From positions 248,001 to 312,000 of the forward strand of contig CAVRAZ010000006.1 in assembly GCA_963719135.1 (NCBI GenBank): DNA of 64,000 nucleotides, written 5' to 3'. The notes below the pieces were generated by a model. The model was given only the letters and a program-made list of their open reading frames with translations. It was not told the DNA's origin and ran no database searches. Source of the stretch: CAVRAZ01 sp963719135. Its GTDB lineage: Bacteria; Pseudomonadota; Gammaproteobacteria; DSM-19610. Below are positions 42,778-52,432 of the stretch, in pieces. Position 1 is the stretch's first letter. Each line of letters begins with the position of its first letter. Position numbers and translations under genes: made by a program.

Positions 42778-45700
42778 ATGACCGCTGAATCGACGCCGGC
42801 CTACGCCGAACTGCACTGCCTGAGCAACTTCACGTTCCTGCGCGGCGCTTCGCATCCCGAGGAACTGGTCGGCCGCGCACAGGCGCTCGGCTACCGCGCC
42901 CTGGCCCTGACCGACGAATGCTCGCTGGCCGGCGTGGTCCGCGCGCACGCGGCCGCGAAAGCGCTGCAATTCCCGCTCATCGTCGGCAGCGAGTTCCGGG
43001 TTGACGCCACCCTGCACCTGATCCTGCTCGCCACCGACCGCGCCGCCTACGGCAACCTCTCGGCGCTGATCAGCCGGGGCCGCCGCGCCGCCGACAAGGG
43101 CCGTTACCGCCTGGCGCGCGAGGCGATCGCCGAGGGGGCGGACGGCTGTCTGCTGCTCTGGTCGCCGGGCAAGGAGCGCTGGCACGACGACGCGGACTGG
43201 GTCGCGCGGCACTTTGCGGAGCGCGCCTGGATCGCGGTCGAGCGCCGCCTGACCCACGACGCCCACCGGCGCCTGCAGGCACTGGAACAACTGGGCGGAC
43301 GGTTCGGTCTGCCGTTGACCGCCGCCGGCAACGTGCACATGCACGACCCCGCGCGCCGCGCCTTGCAGAATACGCTGACCGCCATCCGCCTCGGCACGTC
43401 TGTCGGCCAGGCCGGATTTGCGCTGGACGCCAACGCCGAACGCCACCTGCGCAACCCCGCCGTGCTGGCGCGGCTCTACCCGCCGGCGCTGCTGGCCGAG
43501 ACCCTGCGCATCGCCGGACGCTGCCGCTTCTCCCTCGACGAACTGCGCTACGAATACCCGGACGAACTGGTGCCGGCCGGTCTGTCGCCGGCGCAGCATC
43601 TGCGCGCGCTCACCGAGGCGGGCGCCCGGCGGCGCTGGCCGGAAGGCACGCCCGAAAAAGTCAGGCGCCTGATCGAACACGAACTGCAACTCATCGCCGA
43701 GCTGCGTTACGAACCCTATTTCCTGACCGTGCACGACATCGTGCGCTACGCGCGTTCGCGCGACATTCTCTGCCAGGGGCGCGGTTCCGCCGCCAATTCC
43801 GCGGTGTGCTATTGCCTGGGCATCACCGAAGTCGATCCGGCGCGCAGCGACATGCTGTTCGAGCGCTTCGTTTCCAGGCAGCGCAACGAGCCGCCGGACA
43901 TCGACGTCGATTTCGAACACCAGCGGCGCGAGGAAGTGATCCAGTACCTCTACCGCAAATACGGCCGCGAACGCGCCGCGCTGGCCGCCACGGTAATCAG
44001 CTACCGGCCGAAAAGCGCGGTGCGCGACGTTGGCAAGGCGCTGGGGCTGGCACTCGATCAGGTCGCTCACCTGACCCGTCATCTGCACTGGCGCGACGGC
44101 GGGCGCGTCGACGAACAGCGCCTGGTCGAAGCGGACCTGGACCCGGCCAGTCCATCCCTCGGCCGGGTGCTGCAGCGCATCCACGAACTGCTCGGCTTTC
44201 CCCGCCACCTGTCCCAGCATGTCGGCGGCTTCGTGATCGCAGCGACCAGCCTGGAACGCCTGGTGCCGATCGAAAACGCCGCCATGCCGGAACGCACGCT
44301 CATTCAATGGGACAAGGACGACCTCGATGCGCTGGGGCTTCTGAAAATCGACTGCCTGGCGCTCGGCATGCTGAGCGCGGTGCGCCGGTCACTCGACCTG
44401 ATCAACCTGTACAGCGGCGCGAAGCTCACCCTGCAGGACATTCCGCCGGAGGACGCGGACGTTTACCAGATGATCCAGCACGCCGACACGGTCGGCGTCT
44501 TTCAGATCGAGTCGCGCGCGCAGATGAGCATGCTGCCGCGTCTGAAACCGGCGAACTTCTACGATCTGGTGGTCGAAGTCGCGATCGTGCGGCCCGGCCC
44601 GATCCAGGGCGACATGGTGCATCCTTACCTGCGCCGGCGCGAAGGACTGGAGCCGGTGTCCTATCCGTCCGAGGCCGTGCGCGAAGTGCTGGAACGCACG
44701 CTGGGCGTGCCGATCTTCCAGGAGCAGGTGATCAAGCTCGCGGTCGTCGCCGCCGGCTTCACGCCCGGCGAGGCCGACCGCCTGCGCCGTTCCATGGCTG
44801 CCTGGCGCAGGAGCGGCGACATCACCGGCTTCGAACAGAAACTCGTCGACGGCATGCGCGAACGCGGTTACAGCGAACTGTTCGCGCGCCAGATCTACCG
44901 GCAGATCCTGGGCTTCGGCGAATACGGCTTTCCGGAATCCCACTCCGCCAGCTTCGCCCTGCTGGTCTATGTCTCGGCCTGGCTCAAATACCACCACCCG
45001 GCGGCGTTCACCTGCGCGCTGCTGAACAGCCAGCCGATGGGTTTCTACACGCCCCGCCAGCTCGTCGACGATCTGAAGCGGCACGGCGGCGAGGTGCGGC
45101 CGGTCGATGTCTGTTGCAGCGACTGGGAAAGCACGCTGGAAGAAAAAAAGGAAAAAAAGGGGTCGGAGTCGGAAAAAAGGGGTCGGAGTCGAATTTTTTA
45201 CGCGGCGATATGGTAAGTTCCACATCCCGCAGTAAAAAATTCGACTCCGACCCCTTTTTTCCGGACTCCGACCCCTTTTTTTACGCCGACCCCTTTTTTT
45301 CTTCTCCCGCCCTGCGGCTGGGCCTGCACCTGGTCAAGGGACTGTCGCGCGACGGCGCCGGACGCCTGGTCGAGGCGCGGCGCGCGAGACCCTTCGCGCA
45401 CGTGGAAGACATGGCCGCACGCGCACGGTTGTCGCGCCGTGACATGGAGGCACTGGCCGCCGCCGGCGCACTGTCCTCACTGGCCGGACACCGTTACCGC
45501 GCCCGCTGGGCCTGCGCCGCCATCGAATCGCCCTTGCCTTTACTGGCCGGCGTACGCATTGCGGAGGCGATGCCTTTGCTGAAGGCACCGACCGAAGGCC
45601 AGGATCTGGTCGCCGATTACAACAGCCTGGGACTGAGTCTGGGGCGCCACCCGCTGGCGCTGATCCGCGCCCGTCTCGACCGCCTGCAACTCCTGAACGC

Positions 45701-46010
45701 GAGCCAGGTGCGCGCCTGCGCGCACGGCGCCCGGATACGCACCGGCGGCATCGTCACCAACCGGCAGTGCCCGGACAGCGCCTCCGGCGTGGTGTTCGTC
45801 ACCCTGGAAGACGAGACCGGAATTACCCAGACCATCGTCTGGCGGCAGCTCGCCGAGCGCCGGCGGCGCGTGCTGTTCACCGCGCGCCTCATGGCCGTCA
45901 CCGGCAAGGTCCAGCGCGAAGGCGAAGTCCTGCACCTGATCGCCGAACGCCTCGACGACCACAGCCATCTGCTGGGAAGACTGGTCACGCGGTCGCGGGA
46001 TTTTCATTGA
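42778..46010 (+). CDS. dnaE2: Error-prone DNA polymerase DnaE2, split by a repeat and -1 frame change
   Basis: An alternative Pol III alpha subunit for translesion synthesis. The first frame runs from 42778 to 45216 (812 codons) and holds the PHP domain (YAELHCLSNFTFLRGASHPEEL), the catalytic aspartates (PPDIDVDF and LLKIDCLAL) and the fingers. A palindromic repeat at about 45142-45300 then leads to a stop in this frame. The C-terminal part (from PALRLGLHLVKGL, with helix-hairpin-helix and OB-fold sequence GIVTNRQCPDSASGVVFVTLEDE, ending at 46010) is in the -1 frame, which is open across the junction. A -1 slip at A AAA AAG would give about 1,077 residues. Alternatively this is a recent pseudogene or an error in a homopolymer. 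imuA and imuB are not adjacent. Confidence 0.85.
45144..45159 (+). promoter_or_regulatory. Two in-phase A AAA AAG heptamers, candidate -1 frameshift signal
   Basis: In the dnaE2 zero frame the codons read GAA GAA AAA AAG GAA AAA AAG GGG, giving A AAA AAG at 45144-45150 and again at 45153-45159. This is the slippery heptamer used in E. coli dnaX. G/C-rich inverted-repeat arms begin 8 bases after the first heptamer. Slipping here moves ribosomes into the frame that encodes the DnaE2 C-terminus. Confidence 0.5.
45152..45300. repeat. Nested palindromic repeat of the GGGGTCGGAGTC type inside dnaE2
   Basis: An inner perfect inverted repeat with 29-base arms (45173-45201 and 45232-45260) encloses a 30-base loop that is itself partly self-complementary. 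Outer arms at 45152-45172 and 45262-45282 pair with one mismatch, and a third partial unit ends at 45300. A-runs and T-runs flank each GGGGTCGGAGTC core. The size and shape resemble REP/BIME elements mobilised by RAYT transposases; none is encoded in this window. Confidence 0.9.
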
Positions 46011-46028
46011 GCGCTTTTCTTCAACCCG

Positions 46029-46432
46029 TTTAACCACAAAGTACACGAAGGTACCCAATCTTATAACCGCAAAGGACGCGAAGGTAAAATACCTCAAACC
46101 GCTGAACCACAAAGGACACGAAGGTAAACATTATCAAGTCACCTCCGGCCTAGCCGTCATGCCGGCGGAGGCCGGCATCCAGTCGACGTTGCCGAGATTG
46201 AACGGGGGCAATTCCACCTGGCGAACCGCTGTGGATCGCGTCCATTGTCCTGCAACAGACTTGGCAACACCAGACTGGGGATTATTGCCGGGGGCCTCAC
46301 TGCACGCACCAAGGTCCAGCGTCTCTGGATGCCGGCCTTCGCCGGCATGACGAATCCAAGAAAGGTTCTTTGTTGTTCTTAACCTTTGGTTAAGAGGTAA
46401 AGGTGTCTTACTTTGCGTCCTTCGCGGTTAAG
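46029..46432. repeat. Composite intergenic repeat region between dnaE2 and gspF
   Basis: Three arms of the AACCACAAAGGACACGAAG family (46030-46054, 46063-46087, 46103-46130) face inverted arms at 46380-46432 (ACTTTGCGTCCTTCGCGGTTAA). Nested inside are two opposed copies of a second repeat, GTCATGCCGGCGGAGGCCGG (46156-46182) and its inverse (46325-46351). The 444-base gap between the convergent genes holds no gene. Confidence 0.85.
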
Positions 46433-46454
46433 CTGAACCCGGACGTTACGGAAA

Positions 46455-47675
46455 TCAACTGACCAGCTGATTCAGATTGAAGATCGGCAGAAGTATGGCC
46501 AGGACGATCACCAGCACCACGCCGCCCATGACCAGGATCAGCAGCGGCTCGAACAGGCCCATGATCGCGGCGATCAGCGTTTCGACTTCACGTTCCTGGT
46601 TGATCGCCGCGCGCTCCAGCATCTCCTCCAGCTTGCCGCTCGATTCGCCGCTTGCGATCAGGTGGATGGTCATCGGCGGCAGGTAACCGCTCTTGTCCAG
46701 GGCCGTGTACAGGCTCGCGCCTTCGCGCACCTTGCGGCTCGCCTCCTCGACCGCTTCGCGCATGGGCAGGTTCGACATGACCTGCGCAGCGATGCGCAAA
46801 CCCTCGAGCACCGGCACGCCGCTGGCGGTGACGATGCTGAAGGTTCTGGCGAACCGTCCGGCGTTGATACCGCGCACCAGCCGCCGGGAGAGCGGCATCT
46901 GCAACAGAAAACGGTGAAAACGGCGCTTCGGCCCCTCGTGCTGGATCATCCAGAAGAAGCCGCCGACACCCGCCGCCACCAACAAGAGCATCCACAGGCC
47001 GTAACCGCGCAGAAAATCGCTGACGCCGATCAGCGCGCGCGTCAGCCAGGGCAGTTCCTGGCCGATGTTGCTGAACACCTGAACGACCTGCGGCACGACG
47101 TAGGTCATCAGGCCGATCACGACAATGATCGCAACCAATGTCAGCAACGCGGGATAGAACAACGCCAACTGTATCTTCTGCTGCATCTGCTGACGGTTTT
47201 CCGAATAGTCGGCCAGTCGCTCGAGCACCACCTCGAGGTGACCGGACTGTTCGCCCGCCGAGACCGTGGTGCGGTACAACTCGGGAAAGACATGCGGAAA
47301 ATCGCCGAGGCCGGTCGCCAGGGTATGGCCTTCCATGACGCGCGAGCGCACCGCCAGCAGCAGGCTCTGGAGGCGCGCCTTTTCGGTCTGCTGGGATGCC
47401 GCCTGCAGACATTCCTCGAGCGGCATCCCCGACCGCACGAGCGTTGCGAGCTGACGTGTGATCAGCGCCAGATCGGTCGCGCTGACGCCGCGTGCGAACA
47501 GCTTGCCGCGTTTGCCGGTGCGCTCGTCGCGCTGGCCGCCGGATTCCTTGACATCGAGCGGTGTCCAGCCCTTCTCGCGCAACTGCTGGCGCACCTGGCG
47601 CGCGGTATCGCCCTCGAGAACACCTTTCTGTTCCTTGCCGCGGCTGTCCAGCGCGACATAGTCGAAAGCACCCAC
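46455..47675 (-). CDS. gspF: Type II secretion inner-membrane protein GspF
   Basis: A 406-residue platform protein of the type II secretion system. Two cytoplasmic T2SSF domains surround the membrane spans: LALITRQLATLVRSGMPLEECL (first) and FARTFSIVTASGVPVLEGLRIAAQVMSN (second); FEPLLILVMGGVVLVIVLAILLPIFNLN is the last span. It follows gspE by 4 bases. The N-terminal FDYVALDSRGKEQKGVLEGD is typical. Confidence 0.95.
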   Translation of the reverse strand: MGAFDYVALDSRGKEQKGVLEGDTARQVRQQLREKGWTPLDVKESGGQRDERTGKRGKLFARGVSATDLALITRQLATLVRSGMPLEECLQAASQQTEKARLQSLLLAVRSRVMEGHTLATGLGDFPHVFPELYRTTVSAGEQSGHLEVVLERLADYSENRQQMQQKIQLALFYPALLTLVAIIVVIGLMTYVVPQVVQVFSNIGQELPWLTRALIGVSDFLRGYGLWMLLLVAAGVGGFFWMIQHEGPKRRFHRFLLQMPLSRRLVRGINAGRFARTFSIVTASGVPVLEGLRIAAQVMSNLPMREAVEEASRKVREGASLYTALDKSGYLPPMTIHLIASGESSGKLEEMLERAAINQEREVETLIAAIMGLFEPLLILVMGGVVLVIVLAILLPIFNLNQLVS

Positions 47676-47679
47676 GGGC

Positions 47680-49218
47680 CTAACCTTCCTGGCTCACGCG
47701 CAACACTTCCTCGATGGTCGTCTCACCGCGCAGCACACGCCGCCACCCGTCATGGCGGATGCTGGGCGAGCGCTTGCGCGCACGATGCTCCAGCGACTGC
47801 TCGCTGGTGCCGTCGTGAATCATGGTGCGCATGTGGTCGTCCAGCTCGACCAGTTCATAGATGCCGGTACGCCCGCGGTAGCCCAGTTGATTACAGTCGG
47901 GACAGCCGACGGCGTGCTGCAGCGTCGGCGGGTTGGCGGGGTCGACACCCAACAGCGCGCAATCGGGTTGCGACGCCTCATACGCCTCTTTGCAGGTATC
48001 GCAGAGTACGCGCACCAGGCGCTGCGCCAGCACGCCGATCAGACTCGACGAGAGCAGAAACGGCTCGACTCCCATATCACGCAGGCGCGTCACCGCGCCG
48101 ACCGCGCTGTTGGTATGCAGCGTGGAAAACACCAGGTGGCCGGTCAAACTGGCCTGCACCGCGATTTCAGCGGTTTCCAGATCGCGGATTTCGCCGACCA
48201 TCACCACGTCCGGGTCCTGGCGCAATATCGCGCGCAGTCCGCGCGCGAAACTCATCTCGACCTTGGTGTTGACCTGGGTCTGGCCGATGCCGTCGAGATA
48301 GTATTCGATCGGATCCTCGACCGTCATGATGTTGCGGCGCTTGTTGTTCAGGCGTTCGATCGCCGCGTACAGGGTCGTGGTCTTGCCGGACCCGGTCGGC
48401 CCGGTCACGAGAATGATGCCGTGCGGCCGGCGGATCAGTTGGTCGATGCGCGCGCGGGTTTCCGACGCCATGCCGAGGTGCTCGAGGTCGAGCCGTCCGG
48501 CCTGCTTGTCCAGCAGGCGCAACACCACGCGTTCGCCGTGGCCCGACGGCAGCGTCGAGACGCGCACGTCGACGGCACGCCCAGCGACCCGCAGCGAAAT
48601 GCGGCCGTCCTGCGGCAGCCGCTTTTCGGCGATGTCGAGCCGCGCCATGACCTTGATGCGCGAAACCAGCAGCGGCGCCAGCACGCGCTGCGGCTGGAGC
48701 ACCTCGCGCAGCACGCCGTCGACGCGGAAACGGACCACCAGGCGGTTCTCGAACGGTTCGATGTGAATATCGGAGGCATTTTCCTTGATTGCTTCAGTCA
48801 GCAGCGCGTTGATCAGGCGGATGATCGGCGCATCGTCTTCGCTTTCCAGCAGATCCTCGGTTTCCGGCAGCGCCTGGGCGACCTGAAACAGATCCAGATC
48901 GTCCAGGTCGCCCATCATCTGCATCGCCTCGTTCGAGCCCTTTTCGTAGGTGGTGGCAAGCAGGCCGTCGAATTGCGACTGTTCGGCGTTCTCGAACCGC
49001 AAGGGGCGTTTCAGCAGGCGTTTGAGTTCGATCAGCGCCTGCGGATCGGCCGTCGGACTGAGGATCACTCTGGCGAACGCGTCGTTGACGTTGGCGACCA
49101 GCACGCCGTGTCGTTTGGCGAACGCGAACGACGGCCGGCTGACGACCGCCGGCTCGGCGGTCAGCTCGCCCTGCGAATCCGCCGGGTTGATATCAATGTC
49201 GCCGATCACTTCAGCCAT
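47680..49218 (-). CDS. gspE: Type II secretion ATPase GspE
   Basis: A 512-residue cytoplasmic ATPase that powers pseudopilus assembly. Walker A GPTGSGKTTTLY, the Asp box and Walker B (ILRQDPDVVMVGEIRD), the His box (GHLVFSTLHTN) and a CxxC zinc module (CDTCKEA and GCPDCNQLGYRGR) are all present. The start MAEVIGDID is chosen since upstream codons are Arg-rich shadow sequence; it overlaps the 3' end of gspD by 8 bases. Confidence 0.95.
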   Translation of the reverse strand: MAEVIGDIDINPADSQGELTAEPAVVSRPSFAFAKRHGVLVANVNDAFARVILSPTADPQALIELKRLLKRPLRFENAEQSQFDGLLATTYEKGSNEAMQMMGDLDDLDLFQVAQALPETEDLLESEDDAPIIRLINALLTEAIKENASDIHIEPFENRLVVRFRVDGVLREVLQPQRVLAPLLVSRIKVMARLDIAEKRLPQDGRISLRVAGRAVDVRVSTLPSGHGERVVLRLLDKQAGRLDLEHLGMASETRARIDQLIRRPHGIILVTGPTGSGKTTTLYAAIERLNNKRRNIMTVEDPIEYYLDGIGQTQVNTKVEMSFARGLRAILRQDPDVVMVGEIRDLETAEIAVQASLTGHLVFSTLHTNSAVGAVTRLRDMGVEPFLLSSSLIGVLAQRLVRVLCDTCKEAYEASQPDCALLGVDPANPPTLQHAVGCPDCNQLGYRGRTGIYELVELDDHMRTMIHDGTSEQSLEHRARKRSPSIRHDGWRRVLRGETTIEEVLRVSQEG

Positions 49219-51286
49219 CGCCGTTCGCGGGCGGGGGTTGCGGCGCCGGCGGCGCATCCGACGCCGGCGGCACTTCCGACGCAGGCGAAGTGCCGGAATC
49301 GGGCAGCGCCGGCGCATTCGCGTCATGATAGGGGGGCGGCAATTCGAGCAGCTTGTTCAGCTCGGGCAATTTGGGCGCCATCTTGTTCGGCAGAAATTCG
49401 ACGCCGCGGCCGTGCATTTCGTACTGCTGTGCGCGAATGTAATCGTACTTTTCGGACGTGTAGCCTCCCGCAACGTCCGCGTCGTTCAATATGACCGGGT
49501 GCAGGAACACCATCAGGTTGGTCTTGTCACCGTTGGACTGCTTGGACCTGAACAGGTAGCCGAGCAGGGGAATATCGCCAAGCAGCGGCACCTTCTGTTC
49601 GGATTCACGCACCTGGTCCTGTATCAGACCGCCGAGCACCAGCACGTTGCCGTTCTCGACCAGCACATTGGTCTTGATCGAACGCTTGTTGGTAATGATG
49701 TCGGAGGCTCCGGCCACCGAATTGGCGATCGACGACACCTCCTGCTCGATCTTCATCACGATGGCGTTGCCTTCGTTGATCTGCGGCGTCACCTTCAGCG
49801 TGATGCCGACGTCTTCGCGCTGAATGGTCTGGAACGGGTTGCTCGATCCCGACGTGGCGCCGGTGTTGGTGAACGAACCGGTGACGAACGGCACGTTCTG
49901 GCCGACGACGATCTCGGCTTCCTCGTTGTCGAGCGTCACGAGCGTCGGCGTCGACAGAATATTGGAATCCGAGTCCGATCCCAACGCCTGCAGCACCACC
50001 GCGAAGTCGACGTTGCCGCTGTTGAACTTGCCGCCGCCGAGCAGCAGGCCCGGCGACAAGGCGCCGATGGCGCCGCTGATATCGCTGCTGGTGGCTCCGG
50101 CGATCAGCGAACCGAGGGGCGTGCCGGCGTTATTGAAATTGGTTCCGGCGACCGGCGCACCACCCTTGGTATGGCCGTCGACCGCCCATTGCACACCGAG
50201 CTGGCGCGCCTTCGACAGTGTCACCTCGGCGATGATCGCATCGACCAGGATCTGCTGGCGGCGGATATCGAGCTGGCGGATGACCGATTCCAGCGACAGC
50301 ATCAGATCCGGCGGCGCGCTGATGACCAGCGAATTGGTCGACTCGTCGGCCTGGATGTCGAGCTGCTTTTCATTGGCGCCGGCGGCCGCTTCCTTGCCCT
50401 TCATTTCTTCCGACTGCGACTTGCCGACGCCGGTCAGCACCTCGACGAGGTCCTTGGCCTTGGCATATTTGAGATAGATCACCTTGGTGTTGCCGCCGCG
50501 CTCCAGCGGCGTGTCCAGGTGCGCGATGATCGCCCGCAGGCGCAGGCGGCTGGCGCGATCGCCGCCCAGCAGAATGCTGTTGGTGCGTTCGTCGGCGACC
50601 ATCGTCGCGCCGCCGCCCTCCATCGACTTCGCCTGACCACCCTCGGCGCGATCGATCGCCGTGAGAATGCGGACGACCTCGGTCGCCGAGGCGTGCTGCA
50701 GCGTAATGACCTCGATATCGGTGTCACTGGCCGTGTCGATGCGGCGGATGATGTCCACCAGGCGCTCGACGTTGCTGGCACGATCCGAAATGATCAACAC
50801 GTTGGTGGCGGGATAGGCCGCCAGATGGCCCTGCTGCGGCACCAGCGGGCGCAGGATCGGAACGAGCTGCGACGCGGAAACGTTGTCGACGGAGACCACA
50901 CGGGTCACCATTTCGTCGCCCTGGCCGGGCGACTTTGCCGAAGCATTGGGAATACTGTCCTGCTTGGCGTTGACATCGGGAACGATCTTGATCACCGCGC
51001 CACTCGGCACTGCGGCGAAACCGTGGACGCGCAGAATCGATTCGAAGACCTGATAGACTTCCTCAGCGTCCATGGGCCGCGACGAAATCACCGTCACCTT
51101 GCCTTTGACGCGGGGGTCGACGATAAAGTTGCGTCCGGTCACGTCGGCCACGGTGCTGATCAAGGCGTTGATGTCCGCGTCCTTGAGATTCAACGTCACC
51201 GTCTGCGCCACCACCGGCAGGGACCAGGCAAGGCAACAGGCCAGCAGCCAGCGCCGCAGTCTCTTAGTCATTATTGGATTATTCAC
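49211..51286 (-). CDS. gspD: Type II secretion secretin GspD
   Basis: A 691-residue outer-membrane secretin. A signal peptide (WLLACCLAWSLPVVAQ) precedes N0 to N3 domains (LNLKDADINALISTVADVTGRNFIVDPRVKGKVTVIS) and the secretin core (VPFVTGSF, then LKVTPQINEGNAIVMKIEQEVSS, then VLVLGGLIQDQ). The tail after residue 640 is Pro/Ala-rich. The GTG start has GGAAG upstream; an ATG five codons in lacks one. It is co-transcribed between gspC and gspE. Confidence 0.95.
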   Translation of the reverse strand: MNNPIMTKRLRRWLLACCLAWSLPVVAQTVTLNLKDADINALISTVADVTGRNFIVDPRVKGKVTVISSRPMDAEEVYQVFESILRVHGFAAVPSGAVIKIVPDVNAKQDSIPNASAKSPGQGDEMVTRVVSVDNVSASQLVPILRPLVPQQGHLAAYPATNVLIISDRASNVERLVDIIRRIDTASDTDIEVITLQHASATEVVRILTAIDRAEGGQAKSMEGGGATMVADERTNSILLGGDRASRLRLRAIIAHLDTPLERGGNTKVIYLKYAKAKDLVEVLTGVGKSQSEEMKGKEAAAGANEKQLDIQADESTNSLVISAPPDLMLSLESVIRQLDIRRQQILVDAIIAEVTLSKARQLGVQWAVDGHTKGGAPVAGTNFNNAGTPLGSLIAGATSSDISGAIGALSPGLLLGGGKFNSGNVDFAVVLQALGSDSDSNILSTPTLVTLDNEEAEIVVGQNVPFVTGSFTNTGATSGSSNPFQTIQREDVGITLKVTPQINEGNAIVMKIEQEVSSIANSVAGASDIITNKRSIKTNVLVENGNVLVLGGLIQDQVRESEQKVPLLGDIPLLGYLFRSKQSNGDKTNLMVFLHPVILNDADVAGGYTSEKYDYIRAQQYEMHGRGVEFLPNKMAPKLPELNKLLELPPPYHDANAPALPDSGTSPASEVPPASDAPPAPQPPPANGDG

Positions 51287-51307
51287 GGATCTTCCGCTCC
51301 CTTACTG

Positions 51308-52270
51308 TCACGGCCCCGAGGCCGGCAACTGGAAATTCAACGACATTTCCGCGCCGGCGCGCAACAGGGTGACGTTGATGTCTTCGCCATCGCTCAATTC
51401 GCGCATCGCCTGCATGCCCTTGGCCGGGTTGTCGATCTGCACGCCGTTGATCGACGTGACGATATCGCCCGGTTTCAAGCCCAGCCGGTCGAGCACGTCC
51501 GGCTGGCGGCCGGGTTGCAGCCGAAAGCCGATGAACCGGCCGCCGTCGCGCGCCGGCGTCGCCCGCACATAGTTCATGAACGAAGCGGGCTGCCTGGCGA
51601 TTTCCTGACGATATTGCTGCAGGGCCTCGCTGCGGTCGGCGTCGCCGTTGTCGAAACCGCTGTTACCCATGTTATCGATGTTGTCGCTATCGTCACTGGG
51701 TTCGTCCGAATTGTCCGGCGGCGAATACGCAACCGACATGCCGAGCCCGGCGCTCTCGTCCTTGGGCAACCTGAGCGTCTCGAAGCGCCCGCCGCGTTCC
51801 AGAATGATGCGGTCGGCGTGGATCTCGGTCAGCTTCGCGCCGCCGGGCAGCGGATCGCCGATGGAATAACCTTTTTCCTCGCGCCGCGCGTCGGCGACGA
51901 TGGCGCGCGCCTCCTTCGGATCGTCAAAGGCCAGCACGCCGCTCAGCGTCAATTGCAGGTGCGTGTCGGGTGCATTGACCGGCACCTGAACTGCCTGTTC
52001 CACGCGCGACGCCTCGCCAAACAGATGCCAGCCGGCGATCTGGGCCGGATCATGGCGCACCTGGTTCTCAACCGGCGCCGGCGCGGGCAGTGCGACCTCC
52101 GGCTGATCCGTCGCCTGAGGCGCGCCGGCGACGAACAGCCAGCTCGCCCTTGCCGCGATCCACGCCAGGATCAGAATCAACACAAGATTGATCCCGGTGA
52201 CCAGCGCGCGCGAGCGCCCGGCACGCTTGATCTGCCGTATCGCCTGGGGAGGAATAGCCAACGCTGCCAT
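51308..52270 (-). CDS. gspC: Type II secretion protein GspC with PDZ domain
   Basis: A 320-residue inner-membrane protein linking the platform to the secretin. One N-terminal span (ALVTGINLVLILILAWIAARASWLF), a homology region (AGWHLFGEA, then LTLSGVLAFDDPKEARAIVA, then YSIGDPLPGGAKLTEIHADRIIL), an acidic linker, and a PDZ domain (IGFRLQPGRQPDVLDRLGLKPGDIVTSINGVQI). The ATG at 52270 is preferred over an upstream TTG. It is the first gene of gspCDEF here; genes G to N are not in the window. Confidence 0.92.
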   Translation of the reverse strand: MAALAIPPQAIRQIKRAGRSRALVTGINLVLILILAWIAARASWLFVAGAPQATDQPEVALPAPAPVENQVRHDPAQIAGWHLFGEASRVEQAVQVPVNAPDTHLQLTLSGVLAFDDPKEARAIVADARREEKGYSIGDPLPGGAKLTEIHADRIILERGGRFETLRLPKDESAGLGMSVAYSPPDNSDEPSDDSDNIDNMGNSGFDNGDADRSEALQQYRQEIARQPASFMNYVRATPARDGGRFIGFRLQPGRQPDVLDRLGLKPGDIVTSINGVQIDNPAKGMQAMRELSDGEDINVTLLRAGAEMSLNFQLPASGP

Positions 52271-52432
52271 GCGGGGTCGGGAACCTGGGTTATCTGTCTG
52301 AATCGATTGGTACAAGTGTAACCTACAGCGGCCGGGACCGGGTCCGTTTAAGACCGCTATCTGATTATTTTAACAACGGAATACTATAGGTTTGATGACT
52401 CGGCGGCAAATAGTCGCCGGAAGGCGTCGGTT

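Noticed and set aside
42730..44307. A 525-codon minus-strand frame over dnaE2.
   Set aside because: Shadow of dnaE2, which has polymerase motifs in the opposite strand; no ribosome site or protein character.
48950..52321. A 1,123-codon open frame on the plus strand across gspE, gspD and gspC.
   Set aside because: It is antisense to three clear secretion genes, rich in His/Arg/Asp and without any family motif. Long antisense frames are common in high-G+C genes with few stop codons in that phase.
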